This document shows, piece after piece, positions 26,157 to 33,444 of a stretch of 64,000 nucleotides of DNA. The translations under genes and the position numbers were made by a program. Source of the stretch: Stagnihabitans sp043738565 (GTDB taxonomy: Bacteria; Pseudomonadota; Alphaproteobacteria; Rhodobacterales; Rhodobacteraceae); assembly GCA_043738565.1 (NCBI GenBank), contig JAYUGA010000151.1, positions 4,812 through 68,811 on the forward strand, written 5' to 3'. The notes under the pieces were generated by a model. It searched no databases and was not told the origin of the DNA. It was given only the letters and a program-made list of their open reading frames with translations. How positions within the stretch are numbered: the stretch's first letter is position 1; each line of letters opens with the position of its first letter.

Positions 26157-26801
26157 ATGGGATTGAAAGTCATAGGCTCCGGCTTTGGCCGGACCGGAAC
26201 GATGTCTACCAAACTGGCCTTGGAACAACTGGGCCTCGGCCCCTGTCACCATATGGTCGAGGTGATGGGCAACCCGGCCCAACCCGCTTTCTGGGCCGCT
26301 TTGGCCGCAGGGGAGGAGGTGGATTGGGCCGAAGTATTTGAAGGCTACAACTCCCAGGTCGATTTTCCGGGAGCAGCTGTCTGGCATGAAACCTCGAACG
26401 CCTTCCCGAACGCCAAAGTCATCCATACTGAACGGCCCGAGGACGAATGGTGGATCAGCTACAGCGCAACGATCGGCAAGTTCTTCGACCAGCGGCCGAA
26501 CATCCCGCTGCCGCCTCCCATCGCCGCGATCTTTGAGACGATGGAGAAGCTGCTGCTCCAGAACATCCTAGGTGGCAAGCTGGACCGTGACCTTGCCATT
26601 GCGGCCTACCGCAAGAACAACGCCAAGGTCCGCGAAGTGATCCCGGCGGATCGTCTGCTGGTCTTCACCCCTACAGATGGCTGGACACCGCTGTGTCGCT
26701 TTCTGAACGTGCCTGTGCCTGCCAACGCTTTCCCGCGCAGCAATGCCCGCGATGAATTCTGGGCGCATTTTGGGGGGGAACCCATCGCAGCCGTAGCCTG
26801 A
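26157..26801 (+). CDS. sulfotransferase family protein
   Basis: 214 residues. The N-terminal GSGFGRTGTMSTKLALEQLG is the 5'-phosphosulfate-binding loop used for PAPS; HMVEV, AVWHETSNAFPNAKVIHTERPEDEWWISY holds the 3'-phosphate-binding arginine/serine region, and FTPTDGWTPLCRFLNVPVPANAFPRSN the C-terminal PAPS contact. Transfers sulfate to an unknown acceptor. Preceded by GGAACC-type purines and the 13-bp tandem repeat. Divergent from the lysR fragment. Confidence 0.85.
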   Translation: MGLKVIGSGFGRTGTMSTKLALEQLGLGPCHHMVEVMGNPAQPAFWAALAAGEEVDWAEVFEGYNSQVDFPGAAVWHETSNAFPNAKVIHTERPEDEWWISYSATIGKFFDQRPNIPLPPPIAAIFETMEKLLLQNILGGKLDRDLAIAAYRKNNAKVREVIPADRLLVFTPTDGWTPLCRFLNVPVPANAFPRSNARDEFWAHFGGEPIAAVA

Positions 26802-26849
26802 GTGGAAGCGACACGCCCTGTCGGACCCTGCGGCAGGGCACCAAGTCAT

Positions 26850-27776
26850 TCACAGCCCCAGACACCAGCGCATCACCGCCTTTTGCGCGTGCAGCCGGTT
26901 TTCCGCCTCGTCAAACACCACCGAATGCGGCCCGTCCATCACCGCACTTGTCACCTCGTCGTTGCGGTGCGCGGGCAGGCAATGCATGAACAAGGCATCC
27001 GGCTTGGCATGGGCCATCAGCGCATCGTTGACCTGATAGGGCGACAACTGATTGTGCCGCCGCTCCTTGGCGCTTTCCGGGTCGTGCATCGAAACCCAGG
27101 TGTCCGTGACCACCAGATCGGCACCGGCAACTGCCTTCATCGGATCCCGCTCGATCACCACCCGCGCGCCACGGCCGCGCGCAAAGCCCAAGGCCTTGTC
27201 CTCGGGATCCAGAGGCTCCGGCCCGGTGAAGGTGAAATCGAACCCGAACTGCCCCGCCGCATGCAGGAAACTGGCGCAGACATTGTTGCCATCGCCCGCC
27301 CAGACCACCTGCCTGCCCGCAATCGGCCCGCGATGTTCCTCATACGTCATCACATCCGCCATGATCTGACAGGGATGGGTCCGGTTGGTCAGCCCGTTGA
27401 TCACCGGCACCGTCGCATGTTCGGCCATCTCCAGCAGGGTCTGCTCCTCAAAGGTGCGGATCATGATCAGATCGACATAACGGCTGAGAACCCGTGCCGT
27501 GTCGGCAATCGTCTCGCCGTGGCCAAGCTGCATCTCCTTGCCCGACAGCACCATCGTCTGCCCGCCCATCTGGCGCACGCCGACGTCAAAAGACACCCGG
27601 GTCCGGGTCGAGGGCTTCTCAAAGATCAACGCCACCATCCGCCCCGCCAAAGGTTGCTGATCGTCCGCCTCGCCCTTGGGCCGCCCCAGTCGCGCGGTCT
27701 TCATCGCTTGCGCCGAATTGATCATGCCCCGCAGATCGGCGGCATCGGTTTTGTGTATGTCCAGAAAATGTTTCAT
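26850..27776 (-). CDS. argF: ornithine carbamoyltransferase
   Basis: 308 residues. Carbamoyl-phosphate motif KPSTRTRVSFDVGV, HPCQIMADVMT, VWAGDGNNVCASFL, VVTDTWVSM and FMHCLPAHRNDEV identify OTCase, converting ornithine and carbamoyl phosphate to citrulline. ATG 27776 (MKHFLDIHKTDAADLR) is the family start; the open extension to 27839 reads through a repeat. Downstream of argD with 79 bp between, occupied by that repeat. Confidence 0.97.
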   Translation of the reverse strand: MKHFLDIHKTDAADLRGMINSAQAMKTARLGRPKGEADDQQPLAGRMVALIFEKPSTRTRVSFDVGVRQMGGQTMVLSGKEMQLGHGETIADTARVLSRYVDLIMIRTFEEQTLLEMAEHATVPVINGLTNRTHPCQIMADVMTYEEHRGPIAGRQVVWAGDGNNVCASFLHAAGQFGFDFTFTGPEPLDPEDKALGFARGRGARVVIERDPMKAVAGADLVVTDTWVSMHDPESAKERRHNQLSPYQVNDALMAHAKPDALFMHCLPAHRNDEVTSAVMDGPHSVVFDEAENRLHAQKAVMRWCLGL

Positions 27777-27797
27777 GGTTTTCTCTTGGATAGGCCG

Positions 27798-27847
27798 GAC
27801 TGGGGGCCAGCCCCCAGGCCCCCGGGATATTTGGGCCAAAATGAAAG
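27798..27847 (+). repeat. intergenic repeat copy between argD and argF
   Basis: Contains the hairpin TGGGGGCCAGCCCCCA followed by GGCCCCCGGGATATTTGGGC and CAAAATGAAA. The GGGATATTT...CAAnATGAA half matches copies at 32907 and 33087. It faces opposite to the argD-argF transcript. Being inside an apparent operon, it does not have to be a terminator. Confidence 0.75.
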
Positions 27848-27854
27848 GGCAAGA

Positions 27855-29030
27855 TCAGAGCGTTCGTTCCACCGCCGCCGCCGCCCGGTCCAGCCGCGCC
27901 AGAGCCTCGGCAATATCGGCATCCGGAATGTTCAGCGCCGGCAAGAGCCGGATCACATTGTCCGCCGCAGGTATGGTGAGCAGATGTTCCGCATACCCTG
28001 CCTTGACGAAATCGGTATTCACCGCCCGGCACTTCAGCCCCAGGATCAGCCCCAGGCCGCGCACCGCTTCGAACACCGTCGGATGCGAGGCGACCAGCCC
28101 CTCCAGCCCTTGCCGGAACCGCGCTGCCTTGGCAGACACCTGATCCAGAAACGCCGGGTCCGCGATGATCTCCATCACGCGGGCCCCCACCGCACACGCC
28201 AGCGGATTGCCGCCATAGGTCGAGCCATGCGTCCCCGCCACCATCCCGTTCGCGGCACCTTCGGTCGCCAGCACCGCGCCCAGCGGAAAGCCGCCGCCGA
28301 TCCCCTTGGCGACCATCATGATGTCGGGGTAAACCCCCGCCCATTCATGCGCAAACAGCCGCCCGGTCCGCCCCATGCCGCACTGCACCTCGTCAAAGAT
28401 CAACAGCGTCCCGGTGCTGTCACACAGATCGCGCAAGCCTTTCAGGCACTGATCCGGCACCACCCGAATGCCGCCTTCTCCCTGAATAGGCTCGAGGATC
28501 ACCGCACAGGTCTGGTCGGTGATTGCCGCCCGCAGCGCCGCGTGATCGCCCCATTTCAGATGGACAAACCCCGGCATCAAAGGCCCAAAGCCGTTGACCA
28601 TTTTCTCTGATCCCGCCGCCGCAATCGCGCCAGTAGACCGCCCGTGAAATGCGCCTTCAAAGGCGATGATCTGGCTCCGCTCCTGCCCCAGAGCATAAAA
28701 ATGCCTGCGCGCCATCTTGATCGCCAGTTCGCAGGCCTCGGTCCCCGAATTGGTGAAAAACACCGTATCGGCAAATGTCGCCTCAACCAGCATTTCCGCC
28801 AGCCGCTCCTGCTCGGGGATGCGGTACAGGTTCGACACATGCCACAGCTTGCCCGCCTGTTCGGTCAGCGTTGCCACCAGTTGCGGGTTGGCATGGCCCA
28901 GCGAATTCACCGCAACTCCGGCGCCAAGGTCCAGATATCTGCTGCCATCCTCCGCCGTAAGCCAGGAACCCTCGCCAGAGACGAAGGCCATCGGGGCGCG
29001 GTTGTAGGTCGGCAGAACAGCATTGATCAT
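27855..29030 (-). CDS. argD: acetylornithine aminotransferase
   Basis: 391 residues, class III PLP aminotransferase. LDLGAGVAVNSLGHANP, FTNSGTEACELAIKMARR, FHGRSTGAIAAAGSEKM, LIFDEVQCGMGRTG with the PLP aspartate, and the Schiff-base lysine in MMVAKGIGGGFPLGAVLA. Works in arginine (and possibly DAP) synthesis together with ArgF next door. ATG 29030 (MINAVLPTYNRAPMAFVSGE) is chosen over a frame open to 29174. The 296-bp gap upstream has a GTCCCGG/CCGGGAC hairpin near 29268-29288 and no gene. Confidence 0.95.
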   Translation of the reverse strand: MINAVLPTYNRAPMAFVSGEGSWLTAEDGSRYLDLGAGVAVNSLGHANPQLVATLTEQAGKLWHVSNLYRIPEQERLAEMLVEATFADTVFFTNSGTEACELAIKMARRHFYALGQERSQIIAFEGAFHGRSTGAIAAAGSEKMVNGFGPLMPGFVHLKWGDHAALRAAITDQTCAVILEPIQGEGGIRVVPDQCLKGLRDLCDSTGTLLIFDEVQCGMGRTGRLFAHEWAGVYPDIMMVAKGIGGGFPLGAVLATEGAANGMVAGTHGSTYGGNPLACAVGARVMEIIADPAFLDQVSAKAARFRQGLEGLVASHPTVFEAVRGLGLILGLKCRAVNTDFVKAGYAEHLLTIPAADNVIRLLPALNIPDADIAEALARLDRAAAAVERTL

Positions 29031-29326
29031 GGCAGTATCCTTCAGGTGCACTGAATGGGTGCCAAAGTGCGGCGCAAAGGTCAACGGATTTGGGGGATGT
29101 GGCACAAGACCACGGGAGATCGGCCGCTTACGCTTGGGCGCGTCGGCGTCGGGGCAGGTACAGCGGGGCGCCATGCGTGATCATGCGCAGGGTGATAGGG
29201 CAGGCGCCGACAGGTGTAAAGGGGCTGTGAGGCGCGCAATTCACAACCCCGTTCCGGATCAGACTCGAGGTCCCGGATCGGGTCCGGGACGGCGCGGTGT
29301 TTGGTGCAATGGCGGGAGCCAGCCGC

Positions 29327-30832
29327 CTATTGCCCCAGCACCTTGATCCGGCCCTCCACCACCGGCTTCACCGTGCCCAGCTTCTCGACATAGGCCATCA
29401 CGTCATTCGCCACCAATGCCCCCGCCCCGGTGTCATTGATCAGCTTGCCGCCGCCCAGGGCCGCATAGCCATCGCCGCCGCCCAGAATGTAGTCGTTGAC
29501 CGCCACCTTGTAGAGCTTGTCCGCCGCCAGCGCCGCCCCGCCGACCAGCACCGATGACACCCGCTTGCCCGCCTCCGCCGAAGGATCATAGACAAACGTC
29601 AGCCCCGAGACCTGCGGGAACCGCCCCGCGCCCTTTTCGACCTGGCTCACGCCATTCTCCAGCGCCGCCAGCAGTTGCGACCCCGGAATTTCGGTCACTT
29701 GCGTCACATTGCCAAACGGCAGCTCGGTCAGAATGTCCCGCCGCGTCAGCCTGGCCCCCGCTTCATAGGTCCGGTCCGCCCGGATGCCGCCGCCATTCAT
29801 GATCGCCACATCGGCCCCCGTGGCGGCCCGCATCGCATCGGCGATCAGATCGCCCATCGTCGATTCCTCGCCCCGCACCACATTGCGCCGCGAATCCATC
29901 GCGGTCTCCGCCGTGCCGATCTCGCGGTTCAGCGTGTCATCCAGCGTCTTCTGATAGCCGTCGACCAGGACCTGGGTCTCGGGGTCCGGGGTCACCGTGC
30001 TGGTGTCGATGAACCGGAACGTCGGCACCCATTTCACTACCCGTTTGCCGTCCTTCTCGGTCACATCCACCAGCAGATCCAGCGGTGCCAGAATCCGCGC
30101 GTCGATCGAGGTTTCGACATAGGCGGTGATCCCGTCATAAGAGGTGCCATAAGAATGGTCATCGCCCGACAGCAGCACGTCAAACGCCCTGGAGTGGATC
30201 ATCTTCAAATCATTGTAGATATCGGTCTGCACCACGCCCACCACCAGATCGGCCCCGGCCGCCCGCGCATCCTTTGCCGCCGCAATCCCGGTCTCGACGG
30301 TGGATGAAAACACCAGATCGCCGGTGCTGGCCACCTCGGGCGAGGTGTCCTGCGCCACCGGAATCAGGGCAATCTTCAACCCCGCCACCTCCTTGACCAT
30401 CACCCCGCCCAGACCCGCAATCGCCGAGCCGTCCTTGCCCGCAATATTCACCGCCGCCCACGGATATTTCGACGCCTTCATCTTCTGGGCAAAATTCTCC
30501 GGCCCGAAATCGAACTCATGGTTGCCCGGCACCGCCAGATCAAACGGCACCAGATTGGTCAGATCAATCGTGTTCTGGCCCTTGTCGAACCCCGACAGCA
30601 GCGACGGCGACAGCATATCGCCATCGAACAGATACAAAGTGTTCGGATTGGCGGCGCGCTCGGCGCGGGCCACCGCATTCAGCCGCGCAAAGCCGCCCTG
30701 CTTGCCGTTGCCGGCAAAATTGTAGACATCCCCGACCCCCAACAGGGTCAGCTTGACCGTCTGGGCGCTGGCCGCTCCCGCCGCACAGCCACCTGCCAGC
30801 ACTGCCACGATCAGACACTTTGATAAGGACAT
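29327..30832 (-). CDS. secreted bifunctional metallophosphatase / 5'-nucleotidase
   Basis: 501 residues. Signal peptide MSLSKCLIVAVLAGGCAAGAASAQ. Metallophosphoesterase half: LLGVGDVYNFAG, LYLFDGDMLSPSLLSG, AVPGNHEFDFGPENF, LLSGDDHSYG. C-terminal 5'-nucleotidase substrate domain: MNGGGIRADRTYEAGARLTRRDILTELPFGN and NDYILGGGDGYAAL. A UshA-like periplasmic phosphate/nucleoside scavenger. The first motif has GVGDV rather than the common DxHG, so metal binding at that position may be altered. Confidence 0.88.
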   Translation of the reverse strand: MSLSKCLIVAVLAGGCAAGAASAQTVKLTLLGVGDVYNFAGNGKQGGFARLNAVARAERAANPNTLYLFDGDMLSPSLLSGFDKGQNTIDLTNLVPFDLAVPGNHEFDFGPENFAQKMKASKYPWAAVNIAGKDGSAIAGLGGVMVKEVAGLKIALIPVAQDTSPEVASTGDLVFSSTVETGIAAAKDARAAGADLVVGVVQTDIYNDLKMIHSRAFDVLLSGDDHSYGTSYDGITAYVETSIDARILAPLDLLVDVTEKDGKRVVKWVPTFRFIDTSTVTPDPETQVLVDGYQKTLDDTLNREIGTAETAMDSRRNVVRGEESTMGDLIADAMRAATGADVAIMNGGGIRADRTYEAGARLTRRDILTELPFGNVTQVTEIPGSQLLAALENGVSQVEKGAGRFPQVSGLTFVYDPSAEAGKRVSSVLVGGAALAADKLYKVAVNDYILGGGDGYAALGGGKLINDTGAGALVANDVMAYVEKLGTVKPVVEGRIKVLGQ

Positions 30833-30980
30833 GACACGACTCCTCCAATGGTTGATCGGATCAGACTGCGCCGGACCCGCGGCACTGTCAAAGCCTCGCC
30901 GGGTCACCCAACACCCTGATGACAGATTGACCGACGCCGCCCCATCGGGCATCACCGGCCAAACCATCAGGGGGCCGAAA

Positions 30981-31316
30981 ATGATCGTCACCACCACCAA
31001 CGACCTGCCCGGCTACCGCATTGTGAAAGTTCACGGCATCGCCCGCGGTCTGACGGTCCGCTCCCGCTCGGTCATCGGCAATCTGGGCGGCGCGATCCAG
31101 TCGATCTTCGGCGGCAACCTGTCGGTCTATACCAATCTTGCGGAGACCGCGCGGCAGGAAGCCTATGACATCCTGTGCCGCCATGCCGCGGATATGGGGG
31201 CCAACGCCATCATCGCCATGCGCTACGATGCCAACGAAATCATGGACGGCATCACCGAAGTCCTCGCCTACGGCACCGCCGTCACCGTGCAGGTTCAGAC
31301 CGTGCAGGCGCCATAG
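30981..31316 (+). CDS. YbjQ family (heavy-metal-binding domain) protein
   Basis: 111 residues. LPGYRIVKVHGIARGLTVRSRSVI, GGAIQSIFGGNLSVYTNLAETARQEAYDILCRHAADMGANAIIAMRYDANEI match the pentameric YbjQ/UPF0145 family. Function unknown. ATG 30981 is the family start. The next gene begins directly at the base after its TAG stop, so the two are co-translated neighbours. Confidence 0.9.
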   Translation: MIVTTTNDLPGYRIVKVHGIARGLTVRSRSVIGNLGGAIQSIFGGNLSVYTNLAETARQEAYDILCRHAADMGANAIIAMRYDANEIMDGITEVLAYGTAVTVQVQTVQAP

Positions 31317-31655
31317 ATGCTGATCTACAAGATCTTCCGCCGTGCCGAATGGAACGCCTTCCGCAGCGCAGGCGAAACGCCCGGGGCCCCCATCGACCTG
31401 ACCGACGGCTATATCCACTTCTCCACCGCCGCCCAGGTCGCCCAGACCGCCGCCAAATACTTCGCCACCGAAAGCGATCTCGTGCTGCTGGCACTGGAGA
31501 GCGACCGCCTCGGCCCCAGCCTCAAATGGGAACCCGCAAGGGGAGGTGCGCTCTTTCCCCACCTCTACCGCCCCCTGACCCTCGCCGATGTCCTGTATGA
31601 CAAATCCCTTCCCCTGGGTGCCACCGGCCACATCTTCCCCGAGGGCGTGTTTTGA
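31317..31655 (+). CDS. DUF952 domain-containing protein
   Basis: 112 residues. IYKIFRRAEWNAFRSAGETPGAPIDLTDGYIHFSTAAQVAQTAAKYFA is the DUF952 signature (a small ADP-ribosyltransferase-like fold), with GYIHFSTA the most conserved stretch, and a C-terminal FPHLYRPLTLADV. Reaction unknown. Abuts ybjQ and precedes pyrD by 181 bp. Confidence 0.9.
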   Translation: MLIYKIFRRAEWNAFRSAGETPGAPIDLTDGYIHFSTAAQVAQTAAKYFATESDLVLLALESDRLGPSLKWEPARGGALFPHLYRPLTLADVLYDKSLPLGATGHIFPEGVF

Positions 31656-31756
31656 CCAGGCCCGCGCGCCTGCGCGCCCGCAGTCCGGCCCCTCCGCCGC
31701 CCGCTACCTTCCGCAAGACCACTGCCGTCTTGCCGGACCCGCTTGCACTTGCCCTT

Positions 31757-31783
31757 TCCCAAATACTCCCGCCGGAGGCTCTT
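31757..31783 (-). repeat. short CTCC-GGAG hairpin / ATTT repeat
   Basis: On the minus strand: GAGCCTCCGGCGGGAGTATT followed by TGGGAAA. It is one of three copies (with 50186 and 56989) of a short hairpin followed by a T-rich run. Here it points back towards DUF952 rather than following it, so a terminator role for this copy is doubtful. Just upstream, 31713-31733, is an inverted pair GCAAGAC/GTCTTGC. Confidence 0.65.
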
Positions 31784-31836
31784 TCTGCCGTGATCAATCC
31801 GACCCACCCTTCGCCTTTCCGGGCACCGCACCTGCC

Positions 31837-32898
31837 ATGACCCTCACCGAACGTGCCGCCCTGACCCTGCTCCACCAACTCGACCCCGAAACCGCACATG
31901 CAATTTCCCTGAAAGCCCTGCAATGGGGCCTCACCCCGCAGCCTGGCCCCTTCACCACCCCCCGGCTCGCCACCACCATCGCCGGCCTGAACCTGCCCAA
32001 CCCGATCGGCCTCGCCGCCGGTTTCGACAAGAACGCCACCGCCGTAGCGCCCCTCAGCCGCGCGGGCTTCGGCTTCATCGAGGTCGGTGCCGCCACCCCC
32101 CGCCCGCAAGACGGCAATTCCAGACCCCGCCTCTACCGCCTTACGCAAGACCGCGCCGCCATCAACCGCTTCGGCTTCAACAACCAGGGTGCTGCGGTCA
32201 TCGCCGCCCGCCTGCAAACCCGCCAACGCACCAATGTCCCCGTCGGCCTCAACCTCGGCGCCAACAAAGACAGCCCCGACCGCGCCGCCGATTTTGCCCG
32301 CGTCCTCGCCCTCTGCGGCCCCCATGTCGATTTCGCCACCGTCAACGTCTCCTCCCCCAACACCGAACGCCTGCGAGATCTGCAAGGCCGCGCCGCCCTG
32401 ACCACCCTTTTGACATTGGTGATGGAAACCCGCGCCAACTTGCCTCGACCCATCCCGATCTTCCTGAAGATCGCCCCCGACCTGACCGACCATGACCTCA
32501 TGGAAATCGCCGAAACCGCCCTGACCGCCGGCATCGCCGGCATCATCGCCACCAACACCACGATCACCCGCGCCGGTCTCACCGACCCGCAGCGCAGCCA
32601 ATCCGGCGGCCTGTCCGGCGCACCGCTGTTCGAGAAATCGACCCGCACCCTCGCCCGCCTGTCCCACCTGACCACCGACAAACTCCCCCTGATCGGCACC
32701 GGCGGCATTGCCACCCCCGAACAAGCCTATGCCAAGATCCGCGCCGGAGCCGCTGCCGTGCAATTCTACACCGCGATGGTCTACGAGGGCCTGTCGCTGG
32801 CCACCCACCTCGCCCGGGGCCTGGATGCCCTGCTGCAACGCGACGGTTTCACCAATGTCGCGCAAGCCACGGGACTCGATCGCAACCTTTGGCTCTGA
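31837..32898 (+). CDS. pyrD: dihydroorotate dehydrogenase (quinone)
   Basis: 353 residues, class 2 (membrane-associated) enzyme: N-terminal helices before LATTIAGLNLPNPIGLAAGFDKNA, GFGFIEVGAATPRPQDGN, NRFGFNNQG, NLGANKDSPDR, TVNVSSPNTERLRDLQ with the class-2 catalytic serine, and LIGTGGIATPEQAYAKIRAGA binding FMN. Oxidises dihydroorotate to orotate in pyrimidine synthesis. ATG 31837 chosen; the longer open frame has no family match. Confidence 0.96.
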   Translation: MTLTERAALTLLHQLDPETAHAISLKALQWGLTPQPGPFTTPRLATTIAGLNLPNPIGLAAGFDKNATAVAPLSRAGFGFIEVGAATPRPQDGNSRPRLYRLTQDRAAINRFGFNNQGAAVIAARLQTRQRTNVPVGLNLGANKDSPDRAADFARVLALCGPHVDFATVNVSSPNTERLRDLQGRAALTTLLTLVMETRANLPRPIPIFLKIAPDLTDHDLMEIAETALTAGIAGIIATNTTITRAGLTDPQRSQSGGLSGAPLFEKSTRTLARLSHLTTDKLPLIGTGGIATPEQAYAKIRAGAAAVQFYTAMVYEGLSLATHLARGLDALLQRDGFTNVAQATGLDRNLWL

Positions 32899-32906
32899 TC
32901 CAAACC

Positions 32907-32960
32907 GCCGGGGGATTTCACATCCCCCGGACCCCCTGCGGGATATTTTTGAGCAAATGA
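32907..32960 (+). repeat. hairpin-ATATTT repeat copy after pyrD
   Basis: A perfect 9-bp hairpin CCGGGGGAT-ttcac-ATCCCCCGG, then ACCCCCTGCGGGATATTTTT and GAGCAAATGAA. It starts nine bases past the pyrD stop, on the same strand, and could terminate that transcript. An inverted partner lies at 33087-33142. Confidence 0.8.
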
Positions 32961-33044
32961 ATGTAAGGATTGCTTAACCATTCTTTGCGAAGCTGAACCC
33001 GCCGTACAGGGAGGGATCCCGATGGCGGTAGCGAGTGAAAGAGC

Positions 33045-33070
33045 CCCTGCCCCGGTGCTACGGGGCAGGG
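33045..33070 (+). promoter_or_regulatory. 10-bp perfect GC hairpin between the inverted repeats
   Basis: CCCTGCCCCG, loop GTGCTA, then CGGGGCAGGG. It is followed by GGCCCCTTTT at 33078-33087. Upstream at 32974 is TTAACCAT, the CtrA half-site word of alphaproteobacteria. At 33008-33022 is GGGAGGGAT followed by ATG. The stretch 32961-33086 could be a small RNA with its own terminator, or a short leader ORF (MAVASERAPAPVLRG...); neither is proven. Confidence 0.5.
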
Positions 33071-33086
33071 CGTCGCTGGCCCCTTT

Positions 33087-33142
33087 TCATTTGCTCAGAA
33101 ATATCCCACGGGGGTCTGGGGGTGTGAAACCCCCAGCGTTTT
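33087..33142 (-). repeat. hairpin-ATATTT repeat copy after the RAM-domain gene
   Basis: On the minus strand: CTGGGGG-tttcaca-CCCCCAG, then ACCCCCGTGGGATATTTCTG and AGCAAATGAAA. It is very like the 32907 copy in reverse orientation, 126 bp apart. It is also on the downstream side of the minus-strand gene at 33208. Confidence 0.8.
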
Positions 33143-33181
33143 CCATTGGCCCCGCCGCACCCGATTTGCACCGGAGTGTCA

Positions 33182-33200
33182 GGTGCGTGATCCACGCACC
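33182..33200. repeat. short palindrome GGTGCGTG-atc-CACGCACC
   Basis: Eight-bp perfect arms with a 3-base loop, sharing the GGTGCGT/ACGCACC core with the palindromes at 3544 and 21422. It lies 7 bp beyond the stop of the RAM-domain gene, where it may protect or end the transcript. Confidence 0.65.
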
Positions 33201-33207
33201 CTCCGCT

Positions 33208-33444
33208 TCAGAACGCCTTGAACGTCATCGTGGTCAGCGTCCGCACGATCCCCGGAATGTCGAACAGCTTGTCGGACAGGTAGTGCCCGACATCATCCTC
33301 GTCCGGGATATAGACCTTGGCGATCAGATCATACTCGCCGCTGGTCGAATACAACTCGCTCACCACTTCGCGGTCATAGATTGCATTCGCCACCTCATAG
33401 GTCTTGCCGGGGGTGCAGCGGAACTGGACGAATACGCAAATCAT
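33208..33444 (-). CDS. stand-alone Lrp/AsnC ligand-binding (RAM) domain protein
   Basis: 78 residues consisting only of the beta-alpha-beta-beta-alpha-beta RAM domain of Lrp/AsnC regulators: VFVQFRCTPGKTYEVANAIYDREVVSELYSTSGEYDLIAKVYI, PGIVRTLTTMTF. No DNA-binding helix-turn-helix. Such solo domains (SraM type) may bind amino acids or modulate full-length Lrp proteins. The start overlaps the end of the helicase gene by 50 bases in another frame. Confidence 0.85.
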   Translation of the reverse strand: MICVFVQFRCTPGKTYEVANAIYDREVVSELYSTSGEYDLIAKVYIPDEDDVGHYLSDKLFDIPGIVRTLTTMTFKAF

